DNA of 64,000 nucleotides from Catenulispora sp. GP43 (GCF_041260665.1 NZ_JBGCCT010000022.1:124001-188000); one strand, 5' to 3'. Counted from the first letter of the stretch, positions 1-8,678 are shown. Numbers and translations are program-made. The notes: generated from the letters alone by a model not told the origin.

Positions 1-179
1 TCGGCGGCAAGGTTGATCGATGCTGCTGCACGGGCCTGGTCACGGTGCTGGATGCCGTGTGCTGGTTCCCTCTTGGGCGGTCGGCACGCTGCTGGGACAT
101 CGTCATCCCGGCCGCGCAGGGGCCAATCCGCACGCCGCGCAAATGCCGTGCCCGATCGCAGGACACTAAGATCGCATGC

Positions 180-1190
180 GTGTCGATATTGGTGTCCGCG
201 GTGACAGGTTTCCTGTCGGGCGCTCTCGGTTCGATCTTGGTCTACCGCGTTCTGGTGCGGCCTCGCGGCCTCGCTCCAAGCGTGACCGGTGAGCTCGCCA
301 CCGCCGTCGCCGACTTCGAACGCCAGCTGGACGGTCTGGAGTTCAACCCGGAGGCCGAAGGCGTGACGGCCGACATGCGCGCGCAGTATGCCAGAGCCCG
401 CGCAGCCTGCAGCGATGCCGTGAACGCGATGCCGAACCGCAAGTACGTGCTCCCGGCGCTGGGCCGGGGGCGGGACGCGTTCGTGCGCCTGGAAGCGATG
501 CGCAACGGTCGTCCGGTACCGCTGGAGAATCTCTCCCGGGCCGAACTTGGAGGCTTCGGGAAGCAGACAGCTTTAGCGGCGACCGATGCGCGATTCACTT
601 GGAAAGGCAAGAGCAGGCAGGCCGAGTTCGTTCTCGACCGTCCCGAGGCCGGGCGCCCAACCCTGGTGCGGCTCTCTGCCAGCGGGGCTGGCTACGTTTT
701 CGCGACGGCCGCAGCGGTGGAGCGTACAGCTGAGCGTGTCAGGGACCACTCAATGTTCTATGCCGATGCCCATGGCCCTGCTTTCGCTGTGGTCCCCGTG
801 GCCGTCACTCATCTGCGCGTCGAGCCGATGAACTCCACGACGTGGGTTGTCACTGCTCTCCCGCGTGATCTGCTGCCGACGACCGACAGCGTCATGCGTG
901 GAAAGGGGGCCATGGCGTTTCATCACCGAGGGGACGCCGTTTCCGTCGTGCTCCAGGTGCGGGGCGGAGGCGGAAGGGTCGATTTCTACGCGGACTGCGA
1001 TTGCCGGGGGGACATCTGTGAAGACGACTCGATGCATCGCGGTTTCGCCTCGGGCGGACGGTCTTTCTTCAGCACCGTTACCAAGGAGTATCGCGAAAAC
1101 GGGTTTCTGCCCGACAAACCCGGTGTGATCGTCGTGGATATCGAGGGGGCATGGTCGCTGGACGTGGTGGACACCGAGCCCGGGTCGTAG
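180..1190 (+). CDS. Hypothetical membrane-anchored protein
   Basis: About 336 residues from a GTG at 180. The open frame continues upstream to 45, but the GTG start places a hydrophobic segment (residues about 3-22, SILVSAVTGFLSGALGSILV) right at the N-terminus, followed by basic residues, so a single-pass membrane anchor with a cytoplasmic C-terminal part is likely. An AGGA lies about 17 bases upstream, which is too far to decide the start. The body is soluble-looking, with a helical stretch at residues 35-100 and a cysteine cluster near the C-terminus (DCDCRGDICEDD). I recognise no family. It stands alone, followed by IS debris, so context gives no function. Confidence 0.55.
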   Translation: MSILVSAVTGFLSGALGSILVYRVLVRPRGLAPSVTGELATAVADFERQLDGLEFNPEAEGVTADMRAQYARARAACSDAVNAMPNRKYVLPALGRGRDAFVRLEAMRNGRPVPLENLSRAELGGFGKQTALAATDARFTWKGKSRQAEFVLDRPEAGRPTLVRLSASGAGYVFATAAAVERTAERVRDHSMFYADAHGPAFAVVPVAVTHLRVEPMNSTTWVVTALPRDLLPTTDSVMRGKGAMAFHHRGDAVSVVLQVRGGGGRVDFYADCDCRGDICEDDSMHRGFASGGRSFFSTVTKEYRENGFLPDKPGVIVVDIEGAWSLDVVDTEPGS

Positions 1191-1322
1191 CGCGCCGGGA
1201 CCCGGACGGGATCTCGCATTCTTCGAGAGTGGCGGGGCGGCGGCGTGCCGGGTCCCGTGCCGAAGATCTTCGCACCCTGGTGTCAACGGTGTAGACATGG
1301 AGCCATTCCGCGTAACTCTGCA

Positions 1323-2170
1323 TTACGTTGTGTGACGGGCGGGCAGGGGGCGGTCGTGTTCGAGGTGGAGCAGGACGAGGGCGGCCTTGGCGATCGCGCC
1401 GATCCGCCAGGGGCATACGCGGACTCGTCGCAGGGCTTTGAAGGTGGTCTTCAGTAGTGAGTTCGCGCGTTCGGCGACGCCGTGAACGCCTCGGACGATC
1501 AAGTTGTACTGTTTGTGCGCCTCGGACAGCTCGACGTCCTTGGTCTTCTTGACCGGCATCCGCAACGCGGGGCCGGCCAGGCCTTCGTAGCCGAGATCCG
1601 TCAGATGAGCATGTCCTCGGATGCGGCCTGCTCCAGCGCCGGCATCAGCCCGGCGGCGGCTTTCGCGCAGGTGGTGTCGTGTTCCCGTCCGGGTCGGACG
1701 CCGGACACCCAGATCGGCCACCCGGTCGGGTCCGACAGCACCTGGACGTTGCCGCCGTGGTGCTTGTGTTTCCCGGACCACCACAGATCGGCACCGTTGG
1801 GTCCGGGGTGCGAGCAGCGGTCGGTGAGTACGACGGTTCCGTCCAGGTTCAGGTGCCCGTGACCGGCGGCTTTGGCCGCAGCCATCGCCTCGGACAGGTC
1901 CGGGGCGCAGGCGGCCAGGGCAGCGATGCCCTCGTGCAGGTAGTCGTAGGCGGTGGACTTCCCGATCCTGTTGTCGACGGCGAGTTGCGCCACCCGGGTG
2001 CCGTCCAGGAACCACCGGATCACCAGCACGGCCTGGCGGTAGCAGCCCAGCGCCCGCCGGCCCTTCCGGGTGCCAAGTTCGATCCGGCGCAGCATCAGTA
2101 ACCGGGCGAGGAAGAACACGGTGTCCTCCCTGACGTCGAGCACGGCGGTGTAGGTCACGACGGTGTCCAT
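1323..2170 (-). pseudogene. IS5-family transposase, frameshifted
   Basis: Two overlapping minus-strand frames together make one IS5-type DDE transposase. The first (2170 down to 1601) gives the N-terminal HTH (GKSTAYDYLHEGI), the first catalytic Asp (LNLDGTVVLTD) and the second region (PGREHDTTCAK). The second frame picks up at LTDLGYEG and runs to 1323, with the last catalytic part HGVAERANSLLKTTF. At about 1611 the sequence is one C short: the first frame ends EDMLI-stop exactly where the second frame continues LTDLGYEG. A single-base deletion therefore splits the gene. Terminal inverted repeats could not be placed with confidence. An intact but diverged relative of the same family lies at 20748-21578. 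Confidence 0.85.
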
Positions 2171-2404
2171 GCGAAGCCTCGCGGTAGGAGGGTTACCGAC
2201 GAAAGGGCCCGGTTCGCAGTGACGTAAGTCGCGGAGGTCCGGGCCTGATCGCTTTTCATGGATGAGTTCGGCCCGCCGTTGAGGCTGTCGGAGGGCAGTA
2301 GCGCGCGTGCCCTCCGGCTGTGTTCGATGGCCGACGAGCCGTGATCCTTGTCCTGGTCAGAAACTCGGCTAACCGGCCTAACCTGGGGTGATCCCGTGGC
2401 ATGA

Positions 2405-2953
<549 letters not shown>

Positions 2954-2995
2954 GGGGCTCTACGAATTTCGGACAGTCGATCCGCTGGTCGGAGC

Positions 2996-4054
2996 CTATG
3001 CTGCGGTCAGCTCGAGCCGTTCCCGGTATACCTCGATCGGTGGCCGGTATCCCAGCTTCGAGTGCAGCCTGCGTTGATTGTAGAAGAGTTCGATGTATCG
3101 GACAATGTCACGCTCCGCATGCTTTCGGGTCGGGTAGACGGTGCGATAGACGCATTCATTCTTCAGTGCACCGTTGAACGACTCGGCCATGGCGTTGTCC
3201 CAGCACACCCCGGTCCGCCCGGCGGACGGCCGGATCCGTAGTTGCCGCAGCCGAGCACGGAACTCGGCGCTGCTGTACTGGGCCCCGCGGTCGGCGTGGA
3301 AGACCGCCTGGTCGGGCAGACGGTGTCGGGCCGCGGCCATGTCGATCGCCTCGATGACCAGCGAGGCGCGCATGTGGTCGGCCATCGCGTAGCCGAGCAC
3401 CATCTTGGTGGCGCAGTCCAAGACGGTGGCCAGGTAGACCCAGCCGGCCCAGGTGCGGATGTAGGTGATGTCGCCGACCATCACCGCCCCCGGCGCCGCG
3501 CCGTCGGCGTCGAAGTCCCGCCCGACCAAATCCGGGGTGTGCACCGCGTCTGGGTCGGCGATGGTGGTGGTGCGCCACGGCCGGGGCTGGCATGGCATCA
3601 GACCCAGGTCCCGCATGATCTGCCGGACCAACTCCGGCGAGGCTTCGATGTCCTGCCTGGCCAGGTGGGCGTGCACCCGCCGGTAGCCGTAGGCGCCGTC
3701 TCCGGCGATGTGGAAGGCCTCGTATATCAGGACCGCCAGTTCCTGGCGCCGCTGTGCGGTAGCCGAGGCCGGCCGCACCCGCCAGTGGTAGAAGCCGGAG
3801 CGCGAGACCTGCATGACGTCACACAGCAGGTCGATGGCATGGTTGGTCTTCTCCGCGTCGATGAACTCGTAGCGGGCTACAGGTGATCCTGCGCGAAGAA
3901 GGCCGCCGCTTTTTTCAAGATCAGCTCGCGCTCGCGCAGGCGCCGGTTCTCCTTCTCCAACTCGGCCACCCGGGCTGCCAGATCCGCAGCCGCCGGGCCT
4001 GTCTGCTCGGTACCGGCCGCCGCCGCACGCTCGTCCCCGTACTGCTCGCGCCAC
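2996..4054 (-). CDS. IS3-family transposase OrfB (integrase core)
   Basis: The meaningful part begins near RYEFIDAEKTNHAIDLLCDV (about residue 60 of the open frame) and contains an HTH_21-like segment, then the rve integrase core with the DDE triad: VMVGDITYI (first Asp), FHADRGAQYSS (second Asp) and DNAMAESFNGALKNE (Glu). The C-terminus YNQRRLHSKLGYRPP is typical of IS3 OrfB. It is probably made as an OrfAB fusion: the minus strand has the slippery run AAAAAAG at 3916-3910 in the OrfA/OrfB overlap, and a -1 shift there joins LILKK of OrfA to SGGLLRAG of OrfB. Confidence 0.9.
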   Translation of the reverse strand: MARAVRGRACGGGRYRADRPGGCGSGSPGGRVGEGEPAPARARADLEKSGGLLRAGSPVARYEFIDAEKTNHAIDLLCDVMQVSRSGFYHWRVRPASATAQRRQELAVLIYEAFHIAGDGAYGYRRVHAHLARQDIEASPELVRQIMRDLGLMPCQPRPWRTTTIADPDAVHTPDLVGRDFDADGAAPGAVMVGDITYIRTWAGWVYLATVLDCATKMVLGYAMADHMRASLVIEAIDMAAARHRLPDQAVFHADRGAQYSSAEFRARLRQLRIRPSAGRTGVCWDNAMAESFNGALKNECVYRTVYPTRKHAERDIVRYIELFYNQRRLHSKLGYRPPIEVYRERLELTAA

Positions 4055-4194
4055 GCCTTCACCCAGCGCCGCAGCGTGCCCTCATAGATCCCGACCTGGT
4101 TCGCAACCTCGTCGACCCGCCGGGACCGCTCCACCACCTCGCGCACCGCCGAGTCCTTGAACTCCTGCGTGAAGTGCCTGTAACCCTTCGCCAC
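3877..4194 (-). CDS. IS3-family transposase OrfA (HTH)
   Basis: A 105-residue protein with the HTH_Tnp_1 fold at residues 8-50 (YRHFTQEFKDSAVREVVE, VDEVANQVGIYEGTLRRWVK) and a C-terminal leucine zipper (LAARVAELEKENRRLRERELILKK). It binds the IS ends and, through -1 frameshifting at the A6G run, supplies the DNA-binding half of the OrfAB transposase. Length and layout are normal for the family. Confidence 0.9.
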   Translation of the reverse strand: MAKGYRHFTQEFKDSAVREVVERSRRVDEVANQVGIYEGTLRRWVKAWREQYGDERAAAAGTEQTGPAAADLAARVAELEKENRRLRERELILKKAAAFFAQDHL

Positions 4195-4261
4195 CTGTAC
4201 TGCCTCACCTTCCGAAACAGACCTTACATCACGATCTGTCCAGAAAGTTCAGAGCACCCCA

Positions 4262-4324
4262 GTTCGAAGCTGAGGTGGAGAAGGCACGTGACCGGCTCGC
4301 CGACCTAGACTATTCCCCGTTCTG
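4262..4324 (+). pseudogene. C-terminal tail of a lost gene beside the IS3 copy
   Basis: Directly right of the IS3 end, one plus-strand frame reads FEAEVEKARDRLADLDYSPF and then stops (TGA at 4322). The composition and charge pattern look like a genuine protein tail rather than random translation. Everything upstream is lost to the IS3 insertion or deletion. Because a tRNA-like att-type sequence follows immediately, the tail of a site-specific recombinase is one possibility, but no recombinase motif survives. Confidence 0.35.
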
Positions 4325-4360
4325 ACTCAAGCTCACGACCAAGGGATTATGAGTCCCCTG
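4321..4360 (-). other. tRNA 3'-half-like remnant (possible attachment-site relic)
   Basis: On the minus strand the sequence reads GGGGACTCATAATCCCT, which folds as an anticodon arm with the 7-base loop CTCATAA (anticodon CAT), followed by TTGGTC like a variable loop and GTGAGCTTGAGTCAGAAC, a decayed T-arm (compare GTGGGTTCGAGTCCCAC). The T-stem no longer pairs and there is no acceptor or D-arm, so it is not a functional tRNA. Integrated actinobacterial elements often carry such tRNA 3' fragments at their ends. Confidence 0.35.
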
Positions 4361-4448
4361 TATATTCTGGTTTCAGGCAGCCTTCGAGCTGCAGCTAAGT
4401 GGCCTCGCGGGCGGCATGCGGATGGGTTGTGCCGCGTATGTGCCGCGC

Positions 4449-4460
4449 TGCATATATGCA
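4449..4460. promoter_or_regulatory. Palindrome TGCATATATGCA left of the CRISPR arrays
   Basis: A 12-base perfect palindrome, strikingly AT-rich for this DNA, 65 bases before the first CRISPR repeat. The same 12-mer occurs inside a longer palindrome upstream of the small regulator gene on the other side of the arrays (6531-6546). It may be an operator; nothing else supports this. Confidence 0.3.
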
Positions 4461-4525
4461 TGCGCAGCGACCGCCGTCTACCGAACTACAACGCGTAGAC
4501 CAGCCGCGGGCGACCGACCGCTTGG

Positions 4526-4891
4526 CGCACCACCTCCGCCTATGCGGTGAGGACGACCTGCGGGACGTTGCCCGCGTCCACTGGGGCGCACCACCTCCGC
4601 CTGCGCGGAGAAAACGGGGGGTTCAGCCGCCAGGTCAGCCCCATGCCCGCACCACCTCTGCCTGCGCGGAGAGAACTTGATCTTGCGCGCGTCGGCCAGC
4701 GCGTTTTCCGCGCCACCTCCGCCTGAGCGGAGAGAACTACCCGAGCCGCTTCGTCCACGAGGTCATCGTCGCACCACCTCCGCCTGCGCGGAGAGAATCG
4801 CGACGCGTCGTGCGATCGCGGGATCCAGATCGCACCACCTCCGCCTGCGCGGAGAGAACTTGCGTCCGAACATCCGGCCCAGCAGGCCGCG
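4526..4891 (-). CRISPR. CRISPR array A (6 repeats, read on the minus strand)
   Basis: Six 29-base repeats start at 4526, 4587, 4648, 4709, 4770 and 4831, separated by six 32-base unique spacers (the last is 4860-4891, which abuts the hybrid repeat). On the plus strand a typical unit begins CGCACCACCTCCGCC and ends GCGGAGAGAAC; read on the minus strand it begins GTTCTCTCC, the usual layout of type I-E repeats. Repeats decay towards the left (4526 and 4587 carry the most changes), which marks the left as the leader-distal end. The leader should therefore lie to the right, but array B starts there instead. Confidence 0.93.
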
Positions 4892-4923
4892 CGCACCACC
4901 TCCGCCTGCGCGGAGGTGGTTCG
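4892..4923. repeat. Hybrid palindromic CRISPR repeat joining arrays A and B
   Basis: This unit begins like array A (CGCACCACCTCCGCCTGCG) and ends like array B (CGGAGGTGGTTCG), giving a 32-base sequence with the inverted arms CCACCTCCG and CGGAGGTGG around CCTGCG. Each neighbouring spacer is 32 bases and properly spaced. The simplest reading is a recombination or deletion between the cores of two oppositely oriented repeats that removed whatever lay between the two arrays, including any leaders. Confidence 0.85.
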
Positions 4924-5898
4924 TACGGGACCGGGTCGGCGCCGGCGGCGATCGCGTGCTCTCCGCGCAGGCGGAGGTGGTTCGGTGACGCGGATCCTGC
5001 CCGAGCGGGCCGACCGTGCTCTCCGCGCAGGCGGAGGCGGTTCGCAGTGCAGCGGGCCGGGGACCACCGTGGACACGTGCTCTCCGCGCAGGCGGAGGTG
5101 GTTCGGAAGCCGCCGATCACGGGATGGCCGGCTTCCAGTGCTCTCCGCGCCGGCGGAGGTGGTTCGAACCCCCTTCTTCGTCGGAGACGGCTTCGCCGGT
5201 GCTCTCCGCGCCGGCGGAGGTGGTTCGGTCTCTCATGGCGACGTGATCAGCAGGATTGCGTGCTCTCCGCGCAGGCGGAGGTGGTTCGCGCGATGCCGGA
5301 GGTCTCGTTGATGCTGTGCGGTGCTCTCCGTGCAGGCGGAGGTGGTTCGGAGGCTGCTTTGACCGCGCGCACCGTACCCACGTGCTCTCCGCGCAGGCGG
5401 AGGTGGTTCGATGTCGAAGTTCGCCGCCGAGGTCGAGCGGCGGTGCTCTCCGCGCAGGCGGAGGTGGTTCGCACGCCGCGCACGACGGCGTCGCCCAGAC
5501 CCAGTGCTCTCCGCGCAGGCGGAGGTGGTTCGGCGGCGTAGGGCGCCGGGCTGTCGTCGCCGAGGTGCTCTCCGCGCAGGCGGAGGTGGTTCGACCGGTG
5601 TCTGGTTCCACATCAAGGGCGAGCAGTGCTCTCCGCGTAGGCGGAGGTGGTTCGTACTTGCCGTAGGCGTTGGCGTAGGCCGTGGTGTGCTCTCCGCGCA
5701 GGCGGAGGTGGTTCGCCGTCCGTGCTTTCCTGCCCGGAGTGCGCGGCGTGCTCTCCGCGCGGGCGGAGGTGGTTCGCGAAAGGACGTGCGCGCGGCCGGC
5801 GCCGTTGCGTGCTCTCCGTGCAGGCGGAGGTGGTTCGTCGGACGCCGTCCTTGGGTTGCCCAGCGAGGTGTGCTCTCCGTGTAGGCGGACCTGCCGGG
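4924..5898 (+). CRISPR. CRISPR array B (16 repeats, read on the plus strand)
   Basis: Sixteen 29-base repeats start at 4956, 5016, 5077, 5138, 5199, 5260, 5321, 5382, 5443, 5504, 5565, 5626, 5687, 5748, 5809 and 5870, with sixteen spacers of 32 bases (one of 31, at 4985-5015) counting the one at 4924-4955 beside the hybrid repeat. A typical unit begins GTGCTCTCCGCGCAGG and ends CGGAGGTGGTTCG, which fits type I-E. The last unit (5870) loses its 3' half, so the right end is leader-distal. The repeat differs from array A by exchange of G and T near each end. No cas gene occurs anywhere in the window. Confidence 0.95.
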
Positions 5899-6125
5899 GA
5901 TGGACGTCGTGGGGTTCTGGTTGTCCTTGGTGGACACGCGCTCGACGAACGCTGAACGTCGGGGACGGGAGTCGGCCTTGCTGTAGCCGGGCAGGTCCGA
6001 CAGATCAATAGGTGGTCCAAAAGGAGAATTCATGGCGATTCCTGATCCATGGAAGTCCTCGGGGCCCGCAGGCAAGGCACGACGCTGCCACAGCCCCGTT
6101 GGAAGGCGGGCGAAGGCGTCGAGAG

Positions 6126-6422
6126 TTAAGACGCTGCGGGGGACCCCGCCAGGCGCAGCCGATCGTTCGGCAGCAGCAGCGTGCCGAGCGCCCTCTCCAG
6201 GCGTGCGATGGTTGCCAGGTCCGGGTAGACCTCGCCCCGGACAATCCGACCGACCGCCGTCGCGTTCAGGCCCGCCTCAGCGGAGACGGCCCGGTGGGAC
6301 AGGCCGCGGGCAGCGGCGGTGTTGTCCAACACGCGGGCCAGGGCCAGGGCGTAGTGGACGCCGACCGGTGCCTCAGGAGCCGGCACCGCGCTATGCGGCC
6401 AGGCTCCTTCGGTGTAGGTCAT
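6126..6422 (-). CDS. Small XRE-type HTH regulator
   Basis: The 98-residue reading starts at ATG 6422 (MTYTEGAWPHS), preceded by AAGGGG four bases upstream; the open frame extends to 6548 but the extra residues look non-coding. A helix-turn-helix of the Cro/CI class fills the C-terminal half: ALARVLDNTAAARGLSHRAVS, NATAVGRIVRGEVYPDLAT, IARLERALGT. It probably represses a local promoter; the 16-base palindrome at 6531-6546 lies about 110 bases upstream and is a candidate operator. The CRISPR arrays are its neighbours on the left, but no functional link is shown. Confidence 0.7.
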   Translation of the reverse strand: MTYTEGAWPHSAVPAPEAPVGVHYALALARVLDNTAAARGLSHRAVSAEAGLNATAVGRIVRGEVYPDLATIARLERALGTLLLPNDRLRLAGSPAAS

Positions 6423-6780
6423 GGGCCCCTTGTCGCCGCGCACGTCGCTCCCAGGAATCCGTTCGCCCACTGTCTCCTCCTCGACATGATTCCGTATCGG
6501 TCCGGCAAGATGCGAGATGACCTCAAGTGTGATGCATATATGCATCAAGTGGCGTGGAGATCGTTCTAATCACCCGCTGGTGGGCGGCGCCTCTTCAGCC
6601 CGGAGCGGCGAGCTCCGGCGCAGACGCAGGTGTCTCAATCACCGTCAACGCTGCCACCCGCCGTAGGACTCGATCGTCGGCGCTAGGCGATCCGCAGGTG
6701 CGGTTGACTGTCGTCGAGCTGCTGCACCACGTTGGTGTGAAGTGCCGTGTAGCTGGCGAGCTAGCGGGCAGGGCATCGGT
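6423..6780. other. Intergenic stretch without a supported gene
   Basis: About 360 bases between the XRE gene and the small zinc-type gene. Apart from the palindrome at 6531-6546 and repeated ACTTGA words beside it, I see no coding frame with convincing composition and no RNA gene. Confidence 0.5.
6531..6546. promoter_or_regulatory. 16-base perfect palindrome GATGCATATATGCATC
   Basis: A perfect palindrome in the AT-rich region upstream of the minus-strand XRE gene. Its core TGCATATATGCA recurs at 4449-4460 on the far side of the CRISPR arrays. The position and symmetry suit an operator for a dimeric HTH protein, most simply autoregulation by the neighbouring XRE protein. Confidence 0.4.
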
Positions 6781-6990
6781 GTGAGTGACGCACTTCCACT
6801 TCCGGGCTGCTGCCACTTCTGCTTCGAACCGGTGACCCGACGCCAGAAAGCGGTCGTTTTCGAGGGGCCGAATCTGCGCTATCCGGAGCTTGGCGATGAC
6901 ACGGCCGTTTTCCATACCCGCCAGTGTCAATGGACAGTTCAAGATCCCCAACGGCGGACAGATGAGCTGGTTCTGGCGCTGATCTTGTGA
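6781..6990 (+). pseudogene. Small Cys-rich protein, 3' end replaced by ISL3 copy
   Basis: From GTG 6781 the frame reads SDALPLPGCCHFCFEPV, continues about 30 residues and reaches FHTRQCQWTV. A CxxC pair followed by a C-terminal H..C suggests a treble-clef zinc-binding fold. The inverted repeat of the ISL3 element begins at 6940, so the last 15 or so residues (QDPQRRTDELVLALIL) are IS-derived and the original C-terminus is lost. No family was recognised and no obvious continuation exists right of the IS at 8679. Confidence 0.45.
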
Positions 6991-8678
6991 TCCGCCGCGT
7001 TCGTGATCTTCAGGCGCAGATCACTCGCTTACGCAGCAGGTCGAACTTCGCCCGGCCATACATCTGGCGTTTCAGCATCTTGATGCGGTTGACGTGGCCT
7101 TCGACGACGCCGGAGCTGAAAGGCAGCGTCAGGCCGGCGGTGACAGCGGCGTGGTCTTGGGCGATACCCCTGGTGAACGGGATCAGGTCGGGCAGCTCGG
7201 CGATGCGGACCTCGGCGATCCAGGCGTCGAGCAGGTGTCCGTCGAGGTTGACCATCATCTTGGCGAAGTCTGTGACCAGCCCGGACAGGTCGTCCAGTTC
7301 CGGGCAGCGAGCCAGGACGCCTTTGAGCCGTTGCTGTTCGTCGGCGGACAGGCCCTCGGGGTGGCGGGTCAGCCAGCCGGTGGCGTCCCGTACCGTCGGC
7401 GGCACCGGGACCGCCGGGATCTTCGCGGCCTGCTTGCGGTAGGGCGCCAGGAACCGGCGCACCGTGCGGTCGGTGGCCTCATAGCCCAGGTCGCGCAGCT
7501 CGGCGGTGATGACGACGGCATCGGTGATCCCGGCGTTCCAGCGCTCGATAACGTAGGGCTTGAAGCCGTCCAGCACGCTGGGCCGGGTGACCCCGCCCAT
7601 GAGCTGGGACGGGTCGTCGGCGTCGGCGTAGCGGCGCACGGTCTTGGCGTCCCAGCCGAGCCTGCGCTGGATTTTCGTCAGGGTCGCGCCCTGTTCCAGC
7701 AGCTCGTGGACCATGCGGTGCCGTTCGATGGTGCGGATGGCCAGCGGCGAGGTGGTCGCTTCGGTCGCGGCCAGGTCCAGCGCCGCCGCAGCGGGCTCCG
7801 CGACCGGTTCGCGCAGGCAGCCGCGGTGCCGGGCGACCGTCTTCTCCACGGCCTCGCACAAGTTGTTCCACAAGTGCCAGCGATCAGCCACTTGAAGTGC
7901 GTTGGGGGCGCCGAGTCGGGCAGCCTCGGCGTAGGCGCCAGCCCGGTCGCGGCAGATGACCTCGACGCCGGGATGCGCCAGCAGCCACCCCGCAACCGGG
8001 TCCGCGGTGCGCTCGGGCAGCAGCTCGACCGGCCGACGCGTCGTCATGTCTATCAGCACCGTGCCGTAGACGTGGCCCTTGCGCAGGGCGAAGTCGTCGA
8101 TCCCCAGAACCTGCGGGCCGGTCGCCGACTGGCTCTCGGGCAGCGCGCGGATCCGCCGCAGCAGGGTGTGCCTGCTCACCGCGATGCCGAGCTTTGCGGA
8201 CAGCCGCGCTCCGGCCCGGCCGGCCAGCGCCAAGCCGATCGCGTCGAACTCGCCCAGTAGCAGCGGCGTGAACCGGGAGTGCGGGCTGGTCAGCCCCGGT
8301 ATCTGCTCGGCGAACGTAACGGCCGGACAATCCGGGTTCCCGCAGCGGAACCGCCGGACCGTCAGATGGATCACAACGCCGACGCCGCCGAGCGCGACGT
8401 CCCGCAGCTTGCGCACGTACCGGCCATGGACGCGCCCCGTGGCATCGCCGCAGTTCGGACAGGCCGCCGAGTCGCCGCGAGCACGAGCACCCAGCACCAC
8501 CGACCCGACGCCGCGCTCGATCTGCTCCACGACAACACCTGCAAGGTGCGGCAGAAGTTCATCAGAACACTGTGATAAGCACCACGCGATCCTCGCAGAG
8601 ACCAACCAAGATCACGAACGCGGCGGATCACAAGATCAGCGCCAGAACCAGCCCTCACGTCCGCCACTGGGGATCTTG
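6940..8678. mobile_element. ISL3-family insertion sequence
   Basis: Long inverted repeats bound the element. The left end from 6940 reads CAAGATCCCC and then, with a few mismatches, GCTGGTTCTGGCGCTGATCT and TGTGATCCGCCGCGTTCG to about 7010; the right end is the reverse complement of the same sequence ending at 8678. The repeats extend roughly 70 bases with an almost identical inner 46. The element carries one minus-strand transposase. No convincing 8-base target duplication is seen. Confidence 0.85.
7010..8605 (-). CDS. ISL3-family transposase
   Basis: A 531-residue open frame with the ISL3 order: zinc-binding N-terminus (AACPNCGDATG and RCGNPDCPAVTF, four cysteines), HTH region, then the DDE_Tnp_ISL3 catalytic domain including LGIDDFALRKGHVYGT (first Asp), VICRDRAGAYAEAA (second Asp) and QVADRWHLWNNL. 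The C-terminal part ends FSSGVVEGHVNRIKMLKRQMYGRAKFDLL, containing the catalytic Glu region; the 20-residue limit aside, this is the family signature. The first residues depend on a TTG at 8605, and a later start is possible. The gene appears intact. Confidence 0.93.
   Translation of the reverse strand: MVSARIAWCLSQCSDELLPHLAGVVVEQIERGVGSVVLGARARGDSAACPNCGDATGRVHGRYVRKLRDVALGGVGVVIHLTVRRFRCGNPDCPAVTFAEQIPGLTSPHSRFTPLLLGEFDAIGLALAGRAGARLSAKLGIAVSRHTLLRRIRALPESQSATGPQVLGIDDFALRKGHVYGTVLIDMTTRRPVELLPERTADPVAGWLLAHPGVEVICRDRAGAYAEAARLGAPNALQVADRWHLWNNLCEAVEKTVARHRGCLREPVAEPAAAALDLAATEATTSPLAIRTIERHRMVHELLEQGATLTKIQRRLGWDAKTVRRYADADDPSQLMGGVTRPSVLDGFKPYVIERWNAGITDAVVITAELRDLGYEATDRTVRRFLAPYRKQAAKIPAVPVPPTVRDATGWLTRHPEGLSADEQQRLKGVLARCPELDDLSGLVTDFAKMMVNLDGHLLDAWIAEVRIAELPDLIPFTRGIAQDHAAVTAGLTLPFSSGVVEGHVNRIKMLKRQMYGRAKFDLLRKRVICA

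Noticed and set aside
1600-1630. Programmed frameshift in the IS5 copy at 1323-2170
   Set aside because: No slippery run is present at the junction; a simple one-base loss explains it better.
4810-5541. Open frames on the plus strand through the CRISPR arrays
   Set aside because: Regular 61-base periodicity of the repeats produces them; composition is not that of a protein.
5233-6075. 280-residue open frame on the minus strand through the CRISPR array
   Set aside because: Most of it is translated repeat (a recurring RTTSACAES/HLRLRGEH pattern). Its first 40 residues look slightly protein-like, but no ribosome binding site or family supports a gene.
6032-6520. Plus-strand frame with a good AAAGGAG site before ATG 6032
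   Set aside because: After about 15 residues the reading is the low-complexity shadow of the minus-strand XRE gene; at best a very short peptide.
7094-8260. 388-residue plus-strand frame inside the ISL3 transposase
   Set aside because: Antisense shadow of the transposase with low-complexity Gly/Gln/Asp composition.
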